Positions 15,768 through 23,355 of a DNA stretch of 64,000 bases are shown here, one piece after another (within the stretch, counting starts at the first letter, position 1; each line of letters begins with the position of its first letter). The position numbers and the translations under genes are program-made. The notes beneath the pieces are model-generated. The model was given only the letters and a program-made list of their open reading frames with translations. It had not been told where the DNA came from and made no database searches. The stretch comes from an uncultured bacterium. GTDB lineage: Bacteria; Verrucomicrobiota; Kiritimatiellia; CAIVKH01. The stretch covers positions 38,920 through 102,919 of the forward strand of contig CAIVKH010000325.1 in NCBI GenBank assembly GCA_903906425.1. The letters are read 5' to 3'.

Positions 15768-16790
15768 GTGGATCAAACGATGCAAAACTTACCGAGTGAA
15801 AACGAAATTGCCGCCGCCGGACAAAAACTGAAGCTGCTGCGCGACGCGCTGAACAACGTGCTCTTCGGGCAGGAGGAATTGATTGATCAGGTGATCACCG
15901 GATTGCTCGCGCGCGGGCATATTTTGCTCGAAGGGTTGCCGGGCCTCGGCAAAACGGAACTGGTGAAGGCGCTCGGCAAGGCGCTGCTGCTCGAAGCGCG
16001 GCGAATTCAATTCACGCCGGATTTGCTGCCGGGCGACATCACCGGAAATCCGATGTTGCAGGAAGTCGATGGCAAGCGCGTTTTCGTTTTTCAAAAAGGC
16101 CCGCTGTTCGCGAACCTCGTTTTGGCCGACGAAATCAACCGCGCGTCGCCGAAGACGCAATCAGCGATGCTCGAAGCGATGCAGGAGCGGCGCGTGTCGG
16201 CGATGGGCGAAGGCCACATGCTGCCCGATCCGTTTTTCGTGCTCGCGACGCAAAATCCGATTGAACTCGAAGGCACGTATCCGCTGCCCGAGGCGCAGCT
16301 CGACCGTTTTCTTTTCAAGCTGAACGTTCAGCCGGGCGGCGTCGCGGTTCTGGAACGTATCGTGAAAAATCGCCGCATCGGCATCGAGCCGGACGTTCCG
16401 CGCGTGTGGTCGCGCGAGGAACTCGTCGGCGTGATTGATCTCGCGGCGCGAATTTACATGCCCGACGTGGTCGCCAACTACATCGCGCGCCTCGTCGCCG
16501 CGACGCATCCGGGCCAGTCGAACGCGGCCAAGCTCGTGAAATACGGCGCGAGTCCGCGCGCGGCCATCGGCCTCGCCGCCGCCGCGAAGGCGCGCGCGCT
16601 TTTGAACGCGCGGATGAACGCGAGCTTCGAGGATGTTCAGTCCGCTGCGGTTCCGGTTCTGCAACACCGCATCGTGCTCGACTACCAGGCGCGCCTCGAA
16701 GGCCAGACCGGCGCGCTCGTCGTCGCCGCGCTCGTCGCCGAAATTCCGATGCAGAATCGGGAATTGCCCGCGACAGTGGAGACGCGATGA
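15768..16790 (+). CDS. moxR: MoxR-family AAA+ ATPase
   Basis: A 340-aa chaperone-like ATPase that is thought to remodel VWA-domain partners. Walker A GLPGLGKT is at 56-63 and Walker B LVLADE at about 117-122, followed by the sensor-1 region LATQNPIELEGTYPLPEAQLDRF typical of the family and a C-terminal lid (YGASPRAAIGLAAAAKARAL). GTG start at 15768 with an in-frame ATG four codons later. DUF58 and two VWA genes follow in the same operon, the classical MoxR arrangement. Its TGA overlaps the next ATG as ATGA. Confidence 0.95.
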   Translation: MDQTMQNLPSENEIAAAGQKLKLLRDALNNVLFGQEELIDQVITGLLARGHILLEGLPGLGKTELVKALGKALLLEARRIQFTPDLLPGDITGNPMLQEVDGKRVFVFQKGPLFANLVLADEINRASPKTQSAMLEAMQERRVSAMGEGHMLPDPFFVLATQNPIELEGTYPLPEAQLDRFLFKLNVQPGGVAVLERIVKNRRIGIEPDVPRVWSREELVGVIDLAARIYMPDVVANYIARLVAATHPGQSNAAKLVKYGASPRAAIGLAAAAKARALLNARMNASFEDVQSAAVPVLQHRIVLDYQARLEGQTGALVVAALVAEIPMQNRELPATVETR

Positions 16791-18589
16791 ATTTCCAATC
16801 ATTGGAAATTTGCGGGCGCGTGATTTCCAATCATTGGAAACAATCGCAAATTTTACTCATCATCGCGATGGCCGCGCTCGCTTCCGCGAATGCGTCCGCC
16901 GCCGGCCTCCACACGCCGGTCAACAACATCGATCCTCGCAGCGGAATTTCGATCTATGTGGATTCGCCGTTCGACAAGCTTCCACTGTGCGGGTTCGCGC
17001 CGGTTCGGCTCGTCGTGCGGAACGACTCGGCGAAGCGCCACTCGTGGGATTTTGTGTTCATCAGTTCGTCCATGTACGACCAGCGGCAGACGTTCCGGTC
17101 GGGCACGACGGTGGATGTTGATGCGAAGGCGGAACGAATCGTTGAGGTGATGGTGCCGCTGATTCCCTCGCCGACCGGCTACGCATATCCGCAACTCACG
17201 ACGCACGTGTCGGGCTACGGCTGCGAAGGAAACTCGATGGCGATGTGGTCCGCCGGCGGCTACGCGGCGGCCGCATCGACCGAGGCGACATTCGCGATGT
17301 CCGATTCGCTGGCTCTGACAACGTGGAGTTTGCTCGAAACAAAATTGCGCGGCGGCAGTTCGTCGGCCGGCGCAGCGCCGGCCGGCCGGGACATTCCCGG
17401 CTTTCGCTTCGATGCTGCCGCCGCTCCCGGCGATTATCGCGGCTGGCTCGGCTGCGATTCCGTCTGGCTCAGCGAGGATGACTGGCAGAGCTTCGACACG
17501 ATCAAGCGGCAGGCGCTGCTCGACTGGACCAAACTTGGAGGCCGTCTGCACGTCTGCCACAGCGGCGCCGCGCCATCTGCGCTCGCAGATCTCTCCACCG
17601 GCGATGAGACCTTGGGCCTCGGAGTGGTCCTCCGCACGTCGCACGCCAACGCATCGCGACTCGCGGATGAAATCGTGCGGACGATCCGCAAGGAGCAAAG
17701 CCTGCTGCGCACGATCAACAACGGCTTCACGTCAACTTGGCCGCTGCGAAAAGGCGTGCCGGAAATCGTCGTCCACTCGACGCTCATTTTGCTTTTCGTT
17801 TTCGGATTCGCCGTGCTGATCGGCCCGGTGAATTTGTTCGCCCTCGCAAAAAAGAAAATGCACATGCACCTTTTTTGGACGACGCCTGCGCTCTCGATCA
17901 TCGCCAGCGTCGTGCTGGGTCTCGTCATCATTTTACAGGACGGTTTCGGCGGCCGCGGCAACCGCTTCACCGCCGTCTATCTCGATCACGTCGCTCACAA
18001 ATCGTTCGTCGCGCAGGAACAGATCAGCCGCACCGGCGTCCTGCTTTCGCGCACGATTCCGCTGCACGAGCCGTGCTTCATCACCGCCGTCAATACGGAC
18101 GCCGGTTTCATGCATCGCTCGCGCAGCTACGAGCTTGTCGGCGGCACGCTCTCCGGCGACTGGTTCTCGAGCCGCACCGTCCAGGGCCAGCTTCTCTACG
18201 CCGCGCAATCTAGCCGCGCCCGCGTCGAAATCGGCACCGCCGCCGGCGCGCCCGCAGTCATCTCCGGCATTGGAGCGACCCTCGCAGAAATTTATTACCG
18301 CGACGAGAAGGGGAAAATCTGGCGCGCGGAAAATCTCAAGCAGGGCGAGCGAGTGCAGATGAAATCCGCAGCCGAAAGCCAGTTCAAAGAATGGTGGCGG
18401 CATCAAACCGGGACCGCCGACGCCGTTCTGGCCGCGCGCCTCAACGCCCAGCCCGACCAAGACAACTTCTTCTTCGCGACCGCCACCGGCAACACCGAGC
18501 AGATCATCCCGACGCTTCCTGCGATCAAATGGAAGCAGGACGCGCTCCTCTATTTCGGCCCCGTCGCGGCCATCGGGGGCGGAAAATGA
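16787..18589 (+). CDS. Exported membrane protein in MoxR operon
   Basis: A 600-aa protein whose ATG overlaps the moxR stop (ATGA), so this start is well supported. The first 18 residues (MNFQSLEICGRVISNHWK) are a translated paired-dyad element. A normal signal peptide core follows (ILLIIAMAALASANASA). Next come a beta-rich extracytoplasmic part, an unusual SSSAGAAPAGRD insert near residue 200 encoded by a GC palindrome, and a region near 270 that resembles glutamine-amidotransferase-like domains of VWA neighbours. Two transmembrane helices at about 330-350 (STLILLFVFGFAVLIGPVNLF) and 365-385 precede a C-terminal beta domain. Family not named. Context suggests envelope stress or export. Confidence 0.75.
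   Translation: MNFQSLEICGRVISNHWKQSQILLIIAMAALASANASAAGLHTPVNNIDPRSGISIYVDSPFDKLPLCGFAPVRLVVRNDSAKRHSWDFVFISSSMYDQRQTFRSGTTVDVDAKAERIVEVMVPLIPSPTGYAYPQLTTHVSGYGCEGNSMAMWSAGGYAAAASTEATFAMSDSLALTTWSLLETKLRGGSSSAGAAPAGRDIPGFRFDAAAAPGDYRGWLGCDSVWLSEDDWQSFDTIKRQALLDWTKLGGRLHVCHSGAAPSALADLSTGDETLGLGVVLRTSHANASRLADEIVRTIRKEQSLLRTINNGFTSTWPLRKGVPEIVVHSTLILLFVFGFAVLIGPVNLFALAKKKMHMHLFWTTPALSIIASVVLGLVIILQDGFGGRGNRFTAVYLDHVAHKSFVAQEQISRTGVLLSRTIPLHEPCFITAVNTDAGFMHRSRSYELVGGTLSGDWFSSRTVQGQLLYAAQSSRARVEIGTAAGAPAVISGIGATLAEIYYRDEKGKIWRAENLKQGERVQMKSAAESQFKEWWRHQTGTADAVLAARLNAQPDQDNFFFATATGNTEQIIPTLPAIKWKQDALLYFGPVAAIGGGK
16793..16839 (+). repeat. Paired-dyad element, copy 3 (inside coding sequence)
   Basis: Dyads at 16793-16807 and 16825-16839 (both centre C), spacer ATTTGCGGGCGCGTGAT. 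It begins three bases after the ATG start codon of the 600-aa gene and is read through in frame. Confidence 0.95.
17365..17383. repeat. Small GC palindrome inside the 600-aa gene
   Basis: GGCCGGCG-CAG-CGCCGGCC, a perfect 8-bp-arm hairpin, encodes AGAAPAG in frame. It may be a short dispersed repeat insertion. Confidence 0.5.
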
Positions 18590-18600
18590 ATTCCGAACTT

Positions 18601-18647
18601 TTCCAATCATTGGAAATTCCGGCCGCGCAAACTTCCAATCATTGGAA
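18601..18647 (-). repeat. Paired-dyad element, copy 4
   Basis: Dyads at 18601-18615 and 18633-18647 (both C), spacer ATTCCGGCCGCGCAAAC, the reverse complement of the copy 14 spacer at 15 of 17 bases. It fills most of the gap before the ABC ATPase gene. Confidence 0.95.
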
Positions 18648-18668
18648 CCCAGGTTTCAGGTCTTCGCC

Positions 18669-19676
18669 ATGAGTGACGCACTCGTCCAGGTTCGCAATTT
18701 GTTTCGCAGTTTCGGCGACGTGCGCGCGGTACAGGGGCTTTCGTTTGAAATTCCGCGAGGGCAGGTTTGCGGCTTTATCGGCGCGAACGGCGCGGGCAAA
18801 ACTACGACGATGCGGATGATGGTCACGCTCGATCTGCCGGACGCGGGTGAAATATTCATCGACGGGAATGATGTCGTGCAGCAGCCGATGGAAGTCCGTA
18901 AACGCATCGGATGGATGCCCGATTCGTACGGCGCGTATGACTACATGACCGTTTTCGAATATCTCGATTTCTATGCGCGGGCCTTCGGCTACAAGGGCGC
19001 GTCACGCCGCGACCGCGTGAAGGAAGTGATGGATTTCACCGACCTCACGGAACTCGCCGAGCGCCCGATGAACAAGCTTTCGAAGGGCATGGGCCAGCGG
19101 CTTTGCCTCGGCCGCACGCTGCTGCACGATCCCGACGTGCTCATCCTCGACGAACCCGCCGCCGGCCTCGATCCGAAGGCGCGCGTCGAATTCAAACACC
19201 TCGTGCGGTTGCTCGCGGAGCAGGGCAAGACGATGTTCATCAGCTCGCATATTCTCAGCGAGCTTGAGGAAATGTGCGATTCGCTGCTCTTCATTGATCA
19301 GGGCAAACTCGTCCATCACGGTTCCGCTGAACATTTGAAACGTAGCAACGGAAGCACCGCCGTTGTCGTAGTTGAATCCGCCAGCGATCCCGCGGCCGTC
19401 GTGCGCTGGGTCGAGATGAATCCCGGCGTCGAACTCATCGAGGCGACCAAGCGCGGTGCACGGATAAAACTTGAGGAAGGCACGGACGAGCAGATCGCGT
19501 GGATTTTGAAGAAGCTGATCACCGACGGAATTTCCGTAACCGAATTCCGCCGCGAACAACTCAAACTCGAAGACGCATTCGTCAATATGCTGAAGAACGG
19601 AAGCGCTGCGAGAATCGCCGCGCAACCGCCGCCGCTGCCGCCAGACGCAATTTCGAAAATCGGGTCTGACACCTGA
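18669..19676 (+). CDS. ABC transporter ATP-binding protein (ABC-2 type)
   Basis: Start moved from the track's 18642 to ATG 18669 (MSDALVQVRNLF), because the upstream codons come from the dyad region. 335 aa. Walker A GANGAGKTT is at 38-46, the signature LSKGMGQRLCLGR is a variant of LSGGQ, Walker B is VLILDEPAAGLDP, and the H-loop is SSHILSE. The long C-terminal extension (about 230-335) is typical of drug, polysaccharide or gliding-type exporters. It works with the two permeases that follow at once. It is embedded in the MoxR/VWA operon, an arrangement seen in PVC and Bacteroidota genomes. Confidence 0.94.
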   Translation: MSDALVQVRNLFRSFGDVRAVQGLSFEIPRGQVCGFIGANGAGKTTTMRMMVTLDLPDAGEIFIDGNDVVQQPMEVRKRIGWMPDSYGAYDYMTVFEYLDFYARAFGYKGASRRDRVKEVMDFTDLTELAERPMNKLSKGMGQRLCLGRTLLHDPDVLILDEPAAGLDPKARVEFKHLVRLLAEQGKTMFISSHILSELEEMCDSLLFIDQGKLVHHGSAEHLKRSNGSTAVVVVESASDPAAVVRWVEMNPGVELIEATKRGARIKLEEGTDEQIAWILKKLITDGISVTEFRREQLKLEDAFVNMLKNGSAARIAAQPPPLPPDAISKIGSDT

Positions 19677-19684
19677 AACATGAA

Positions 19685-21082
19685 ATGAACCTCGCTCTCA
19701 CATCCGACCTCCTCAGCCCGATGCTCGTCAAAGAGCTTCGGCAAGGCATCAAGTCGAAGGGCTTCATGTTTGCCTTTCTGCTGATGCAAGGCCTGATGGT
19801 TTTTTGCGTGCTGATGTATCTCACCGCGGTCGTCAGCGAACATGACGCGTCATCATTCAACACGCTTTTCTGGTTCTGCCTCGGCGCGACGCTCATCGTC
19901 ATCACGCCGCTGCGCGCGATGGGCGCGCTGAACCAGGAAATCAAAAGTAACACGATCGAACTGATTTTCTTAACGCGGCTCGGCGCGTGGCGGATCGTCG
20001 CCGGCAAATGGCTCGCGCTTTTCTGGCAGGCTTTGCTGCTCACCAGTGGCGCCCTGCCGTATTTGATTTTCCGCTACTATTTCGGCGGCGTGAACATCGC
20101 CGACGACTTGCTGGTTCTTTTTTACATGCTCCTTGGCTCCGCCGTCCTGACCGCCGTCGGCGTCTGCCTGTCGGCCTTTTCGCTATGGCTGCGCGCCTTC
20201 GTCGTCGTCGGCGTGATCATTCTTTCGGTCAGCCTTATTGCGATGTCCGTCCGTTCCAGCCTCGGCGGGCCGTTCGCCGGGACACCGCCCATGGATCTCT
20301 TCTGGGCGTCCGTTCTCGCCCTGATCCGCGCCGTGCTCATCGTGCTGCTCGCCATCGCATGGGGCGCGAGCCGCATCGCGCCGCCCGCGGAAAATTTCGC
20401 AATCTGGAAACGCCTTCTCTCTGTGGCAATCATCGCGCTGCTGGCCGTCACACACATTATGGATGAAACCATGCTTCTGCTATCCGGCCTCGTCATCGTG
20501 ATTCCGATGTGCTCCGACGCACTTGGCGAACTGCCGCGATTCATCCCGTCAATTTATATTCCGTTCGCCCGCCGCGGCTTTTTCGGCAGACTCGCCGGCG
20601 CCCTGCTTTATCCAGGTTGGCCGGCTGGGGTTTTCTTCACGCTCATCCTCTGTGGAATTTTCAGCCTCATCGCGTTCACGGGCAGGATCGCGCTGAACGA
20701 TCACAAAATCGCGATGTTCGCCGCGCTGCCCGGCGCGCTGCTGTTCCCTCTCGCGCTCGTCCTGACATTCAAACCGCGCACGGAAAAAGTCATGAAGGGC
20801 TACCTCGCTTTTCAAATCGCATTCATCGTCCTCACCATTGTCGGCGGCATTCTTCACGACGAATTCAGCAGCATCTCGCTCATCCCGCTCACCTTCTTTC
20901 CGCCGTGCGCATTCATCCTGAACCTCGTCGAGCAACGCGAAGCCGCCGACTGGATCGCGCTCACCGCGTGCGTCAGCGTATTGAGCCTGAGCCTGCTGCT
21001 GATCCGCATGAGGCCGGTCTTCGCCAAAATCCGCGAACTCGAACGCGCCGCGGCCGGACCGCCGCAGCAAAAGTTCCAATGA
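19685..21082 (+). CDS. ABC-2 type permease, first of two
   Basis: A 465-aa polytopic membrane protein with about ten hydrophobic helices. The N-terminal pattern MLVKELRQGIKSKGFMF and the cytoplasmic block ALNQEIKSNTIELIFLTRLGAWRIVAGKW are shared with the next gene. It starts 8 nt after the ATPase. The final residues KFQ and the TGA stop lie within a dyad (TTCCAATGATTGGAA), so the repeat has set the C-terminus. Substrate unknown. Confidence 0.88.
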   Translation: MNLALTSDLLSPMLVKELRQGIKSKGFMFAFLLMQGLMVFCVLMYLTAVVSEHDASSFNTLFWFCLGATLIVITPLRAMGALNQEIKSNTIELIFLTRLGAWRIVAGKWLALFWQALLLTSGALPYLIFRYYFGGVNIADDLLVLFYMLLGSAVLTAVGVCLSAFSLWLRAFVVVGVIILSVSLIAMSVRSSLGGPFAGTPPMDLFWASVLALIRAVLIVLLAIAWGASRIAPPAENFAIWKRLLSVAIIALLAVTHIMDETMLLLSGLVIVIPMCSDALGELPRFIPSIYIPFARRGFFGRLAGALLYPGWPAGVFFTLILCGIFSLIAFTGRIALNDHKIAMFAALPGALLFPLALVLTFKPRTEKVMKGYLAFQIAFIVLTIVGGILHDEFSSISLIPLTFFPPCAFILNLVEQREAADWIALTACVSVLSLSLLLIRMRPVFAKIRELERAAAGPPQQKFQ

Positions 21083-21120
21083 TTGGAAATTTCTCGCCCT
21101 GCAACTTCCAATCATTGGAA
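21074..21120 (-). repeat. Paired-dyad element, copy 5
   Basis: Dyads at 21074-21088 (G) and 21106-21120 (C). The first contains the stop codon of the upstream permease gene. The element fills the gap between the two permease genes. Confidence 0.95.
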
Positions 21121-21140
21121 AACACTAAAATATCTTCCCG

Positions 21141-22436
21141 ATGAACGCCGCCGACATCAGCGATTTTCTGAATCCGGTTCTGGTGAAGGAACTGCGGCAG
21201 GGCATGAAATCGCGCGTCTTCGCGATCGCCTTCATGCTGATGCAGGGCCTTGCTGCCCTCTGCGTGGCGATCCAGGTTCTTTCGGCAGAACAATCCCGCG
21301 ACACCCTCGCGATCACCGTCATTTTCTGGATTTGCGTCGGCGCGCCGCTGCTGATTCTGCTGCCGCTCCGCTCCATCGGAGCGATCTACAACGAGCACCG
21401 ACAAAATACTTTTTCGCTCATCCTGCTCACGCGCCTCACGCCGTGGCGGATCGTCCTCGGCAAATGGATATCGCTCATGTCGCAGGCATTTCTCATCGCG
21501 TGCGCGATTTTGCCGTATGCCGTGCTGCGCTATTACCTCGGCGGCGTGAACATCGCACTCGACCTGCTCATCCTCGCGCTCATCGTCAGCACCTGCGCAT
21601 TTCTCTGCGCGGGCGGTCTGCTGATCTCCACCGTCAAACATCCGTGGCGCGCCGTCGGAATCGGCACGGCGCTGCTCGTTGTTTTTTCTCCGCTCGGCAT
21701 CGCCGTCGTGCTGCCGCTGGGCCTGCTAATTTACGGAATGTCCGGCCGGCCCGGCCTGATCCCCGCGCAGCTTTTTCTCGCCGCCGGCGCGCTGCTGCAC
21801 TTCACCGCCTGCCGCTACGCCGACACGCGATTCAACCAGAGAACCGACGGCCGCATCGCCGCGTTCATCTCGCTGGCGCTTCTCATCGCGTGCATCCAGG
21901 GCGCCGCAAAACTGCCTGCCGTCTATTGCGCGTTGCCGATCACGGTTCCGCCCGCTGCCGCATTCTTCCATCGCATCATCGCACTCGCGTTTCCGCGCGT
22001 AGACGGGCGAAAGCTCCTTTTCATTTCGCTCTCCGCATTTTCTCTGCTCGTACTCGCCATGACACTTGTGAGTCCGCTGCCCGGGCCGGGGTCGCTTTAT
22101 TTTTTTGCCACACTCACGACCGCCTGCGCGCTGCTGTGGCTTTGCATGTTTCGGATCTGGGACGCGCCGAGCGTTCACTATTTCGTCGTATTCATCATCG
22201 CGCTCGTCTGCATGACCGTCCTCTTCACGACTTCCGACAACCTCGCGGCGATCCCGACGATCTTCCAAATGCTCCCGCTATCATCCTTCATGCTCTGCGC
22301 CCTCGACAAAGCCGACGCCGCCTATCTCCACATCAACCTCGCCATCGCCGCGCTGTCGCTCATCGCCCTCGCACGCGTCGCACTTGCGCCAGCCCGCGCG
22401 AACCGGAAAGATTCGATCCATGCAACCGTGGCCTGA
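21141..22436 (+). CDS. ABC-2 type permease, second of two
   Basis: A 431-aa paralogue of the preceding permease. Shared segments include FLNPVLVKELRQGMKSRVF, the LMQGLAALCV helix, AIYNEHRQNTFSLILLTRLTPWRIVLGKW and LRYYLGGVNIA. Roughly ten transmembrane helices. The pair presumably forms a heterodimeric pore with the ATPase, after tandem duplication. The end overlaps the likely start of the DUF58 gene by 17 nt. Confidence 0.88.
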   Translation: MNAADISDFLNPVLVKELRQGMKSRVFAIAFMLMQGLAALCVAIQVLSAEQSRDTLAITVIFWICVGAPLLILLPLRSIGAIYNEHRQNTFSLILLTRLTPWRIVLGKWISLMSQAFLIACAILPYAVLRYYLGGVNIALDLLILALIVSTCAFLCAGGLLISTVKHPWRAVGIGTALLVVFSPLGIAVVLPLGLLIYGMSGRPGLIPAQLFLAAGALLHFTACRYADTRFNQRTDGRIAAFISLALLIACIQGAAKLPAVYCALPITVPPAAAFFHRIIALAFPRVDGRKLLFISLSAFSLLVLAMTLVSPLPGPGSLYFFATLTTACALLWLCMFRIWDAPSVHYFVVFIIALVCMTVLFTTSDNLAAIPTIFQMLPLSSFMLCALDKADAAYLHINLAIAALSLIALARVALAPARANRKDSIHATVA

Positions 22437-23355
22437 CAACGACCGGTGGCGCGAAGTTCGCGCGAGCGCGCGCAAGGCCGCATCGCACCTGCGCCTGCCG
22501 TTCCACCGCCAGACCTGGCGCGGCACCGTCGGCAACTGGATGGGCGCCGGCACCGGCAGCTCGATTGATTTTCAGGACCACCGCCCGTACCTGCCCGGCG
22601 ACGACCCGCGCTACATCGACTGGCAGGCCTACGCCCGCACCGGCAACTACATCATGAAACTTTACCGCGAAGAAGTTTCCCCGCGCCTCGACCTCGTCCT
22701 CGACGCCAGCGCCTCGATGTTCCTCTCGCCCGAAAAACAAACGCGCTCGCTCGAACTTTTTTATTTCTGCGTCGAATCCGCCGCCCGCGCCGCCGCATCG
22801 CTGCGCACATTTCTCATCCGCGGCGAAACCGTCCAGATCGTCACCACCGACGCGATCCAATCCGGCGCGATCACCGCAAACTTCCAATCATTGGAAAACA
22901 CGAACACGCAAACTTCCAATGATTGGAAAAAATCCGTAACGCGGACACTCCTGTCCGCGCCATCGTTCGCAAAAGTCCCCTTCCGCCCCGGCTCCATGCG
23001 CGTCTGCATTTCCGATCTGTTGTTTCCCGGCGAACCCGAAGCGATGATCGCGCCGCTCGCCGCCGCGCGCGGACGCGGCCTCGTGCTCGCGCCGTACGAC
23101 GCGAGCGAGGCGAAACTCGAATGGGACGGCAACGTCGAATTCGTCGAATGCGAAACTTTCGCGCAGCGAATCCAACGCGTGGACATCGGCCTGCGCGAGC
23201 GCTATGACGTGGCCTACAAACGCCACTTCGATCTTTGGCGCGACGCCACCCGCCGCTACGGCATCACCTTCGCCCGCGTCCCCGCCGAATCTGATTTGAT
23301 CGTCGCCCTTCGCGCCCACGCCCTGCCGGAAGGAGCGGCCGAAGTGTGGACCTGA
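22420..23355 (+). CDS. DUF58 protein with an in-frame repeat insertion
   Basis: Start moved to ATG 22420 (MQPWPDNDRWREVRASAR). 311 aa. The family core is clear: GTVGNWMGAGTGSSIDFQDH, the motif LPGDDPRYIDWQAYARTG and the VWA-like strand LDLVLDASASM, where DxSxS is preserved. Residues about 155-170 (NFQSLENTNTQTSNDWK) are a translated paired-dyad element with no counterpart in the family. The conserved RPGSMRVCISDLLFPGEPE follows directly. The insertion keeps the frame, so the protein is probably made. DUF58 proteins act with MoxR ATPases in envelope or stress functions. Confidence 0.9.
   Translation: MQPWPDNDRWREVRASARKAASHLRLPFHRQTWRGTVGNWMGAGTGSSIDFQDHRPYLPGDDPRYIDWQAYARTGNYIMKLYREEVSPRLDLVLDASASMFLSPEKQTRSLELFYFCVESAARAAASLRTFLIRGETVQIVTTDAIQSGAITANFQSLENTNTQTSNDWKKSVTRTLLSAPSFAKVPFRPGSMRVCISDLLFPGEPEAMIAPLAAARGRGLVLAPYDASEAKLEWDGNVEFVECETFAQRIQRVDIGLRERYDVAYKRHFDLWRDATRRYGITFARVPAESDLIVALRAHALPEGAAEVWT
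22882..22928 (-). repeat. Paired-dyad element, copy 6 (inside DUF58 gene)
   Basis: Dyads at 22882-22896 (C) and 22914-22928 (G), spacer AACACGAACACGCAAAC. Fully inside a reading frame and free of stops in that frame. Confidence 0.95.

Noticed and set aside
21083-22657. 524-aa plus-strand ORF
   Set aside because: Shifted frame over the second permease gene. Arg/His-rich and without motifs.
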